6,385 nucleotides of DNA from Thermoprotei archaeon. GTDB lineage: Archaea; Thermoproteota; Thermoprotei; Thermofilales; Thermofilaceae. This document shows, in pieces, positions 5,788 to 6,385 of this stretch. The notes under the pieces are model-generated. The model did not search any database, had not been told where the DNA came from, and saw only the letters and a list, made by a program, of their open reading frames with translations. How positions within the stretch are numbered: position 1 is the first letter of the stretch; every line of letters begins with the position of its first letter. The stretch covers positions 1-6,385 of the forward strand of contig QMRZ01000090.1 in NCBI GenBank assembly GCA_003649495.1, in the 5' to 3' direction. Position numbers and translations under genes: made by a program.

Positions 5788-6174
5788 ATGCCTGAGTTCA
5801 AGGTAGTCATAGCCGATCCCAAGACGGGGAAGGCTGAGCAGGTAGAGGTGAAGGGAGAAGCGGCTAGGAGGCTCTTGGGCCTGAAAATAGGCGACATCTT
5901 CGATGGCAGCATAGTGGGCAAGCCGGGCATTAAGCTGAAAATAACTGGCGGCTCTGGGAGAGCGGGCGAGCCCATGCTCCCCTTCCTCCCGGGAGGCGTG
6001 AAGAGGTACTTGCTGCTGTCAAGCCCTCCCGGCTTCCACCCCCGCGAGAAGGGGGAGCGGCGCAGGAAGTTCGTGAGGGGGAATGTGATAACTGAGGAAA
6101 TAGTCCAGGTAAATACTGTAATAGTTGAGGGGGGTGAGGATGGAGGCGCAAGGGAGGCTTCAGCCGCTAGTTAA
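5788..6174 (+). CDS. rps6e: 30S ribosomal protein S6e
   Basis: A small-subunit ribosomal protein shared by archaea and eukaryotes. The 128-residue product starts PEFKVVIADPKTGKAEQVEV, then has GLKIGDIFDGSIVG, LKITGGSGRAGEPMLP and the family signature RRRKFVRGN within a basic block rich in Arg/Lys (about residues 73-98). It lacks the C-terminal phosphorylated serine tail of eukaryotic S6, as expected for archaea. ATG 5788 is the natural start: it begins the conserved strand, with a weak AGGAT upstream. The 43-nt gap after aIF5B carries a promoter-like sequence placed so that the transcript could be leaderless. Its last 35 bases overlap the start of aIF2-gamma in another frame. Confidence 0.96.
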   Translation: MPEFKVVIADPKTGKAEQVEVKGEAARRLLGLKIGDIFDGSIVGKPGIKLKITGGSGRAGEPMLPFLPGGVKRYLLLSSPPGFHPREKGERRRKFVRGNVITEEIVQVNTVIVEGGEDGGAREASAAS

Positions 6175-6385
6175 CATAGGCACGGCTGGTCACGTGGATC
6201 ACGGCAAGACAACACTGGTCGAGGCGCTCACTGGAGTATGGACGGCTCGCTACTCAGAGGAGCTTAAGAGGGGGATAACGCTGAAGCTAGGCTACGCTGA
6301 TACAATGATACTTAAGTGCCCGAGCTGCCCACCGCCTCAGGCTTACTACACATCTGCCACTGCTCCTCCGGACAGGAAGTGCAAG
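6140..6385 (+). CDS. eif2g: Translation initiation factor aIF2 subunit gamma (5' part, cut by window end)
   Basis: The GTP-binding core of heterotrimeric aIF2, which brings Met-tRNAi to the small subunit. The 82 visible codons hold NIGTAGHVDHGKTTLVEALT (G1, residues 12-31) and GVWTARYSEELKRGITLKLG (switch I region, with RGIT). The beginning of the zinc knuckle, K-CPSC, follows, and the frame ends at DRKCK. These are specific to IF2-gamma/SelB-type GTPases; the EELKRGIT plus knuckle combination separates it from aIF5B and EF1A. The loop between the first two knuckle cysteines and the next cysteine is 17 residues, longer than the roughly 11 I recall for Sulfolobus. GAGGGG (6127-6132) and GGTGA (6133-6137) lie just upstream of ATG 6140. 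The start lies within the S6e gene, so translation is probably coupled. Confidence 0.97.
   Translation, partial: MEAQGRLQPLVNIGTAGHVDHGKTTLVEALTGVWTARYSEELKRGITLKLGYADTMILKCPSCPPPQAYYTSATAPPDRKCK

Overview
This window is archaeal chromosomal DNA, most likely from a hyperthermophilic member of the Thermoproteota (Crenarchaeota sensu lato). The evidence is a run of genes found only in archaea and eukaryotes: MCM helicase, a GINS subunit, ribosomal proteins L7Ae, S28e, L24e and S6e, and translation factors aIF5B and aIF2-gamma. Other support is TATA/BRE-type promoter signals, GGTGA-type ribosome binding sites and moderately high GC. A Gins23 gene directly upstream of mcm is an arrangement known from Sulfolobus and relatives. 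I cannot name the genus; a Thermofilum- or Desulfurococcales-like lineage is possible.

Layout: two gene sets diverge from a short control region at about 3630-3747. The leftward (minus) set is L7Ae (3629-3234), S28e (3197-2952), Gins23 (2860-2294) and mcm (2319 to beyond base 1). The rightward (plus) set is L24e (3748-3960), aIF5B (3957-5744), S6e (5788-6174) and aIF2-gamma (6140 to beyond base 6385). Both outer genes are cut by the window edges. No rRNA, tRNA, CRISPR array or insertion sequence was seen, and no gene-free stretch exceeds about 120 bases.

The most notable content is the mcm gene. It is one unbroken reading frame of 773 visible codons but does not encode a normal MCM, because two inteins lie inside the ATPase core. 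Intein 1 (625-1104, 160 aa) is a complete mini-intein without an endonuclease domain and sits inside the Walker B motif, just before CIDEFDKM. Only 23 host residues follow (556-624) before intein 2 begins with a serine directly after MEQQ (555 and leftward, 185 aa visible, unfinished). The replicative helicase is therefore made as a precursor that must splice twice around a 23-residue exon carrying the Walker B acidic residues.

Functionally the left arm joins two ribosomal/RNP proteins with two components of the CMG-type replicative helicase, while the right arm joins two ribosomal proteins with the two GTPases of translation initiation (aIF5B for subunit joining, aIF2-gamma for initiator tRNA delivery). 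Adjacent genes overlap at three junctions (Gins23/mcm by 26 nt, L24e/aIF5B by 4 nt, S6e/aIF2-gamma by 35 nt), which points to co-transcription and translational coupling.
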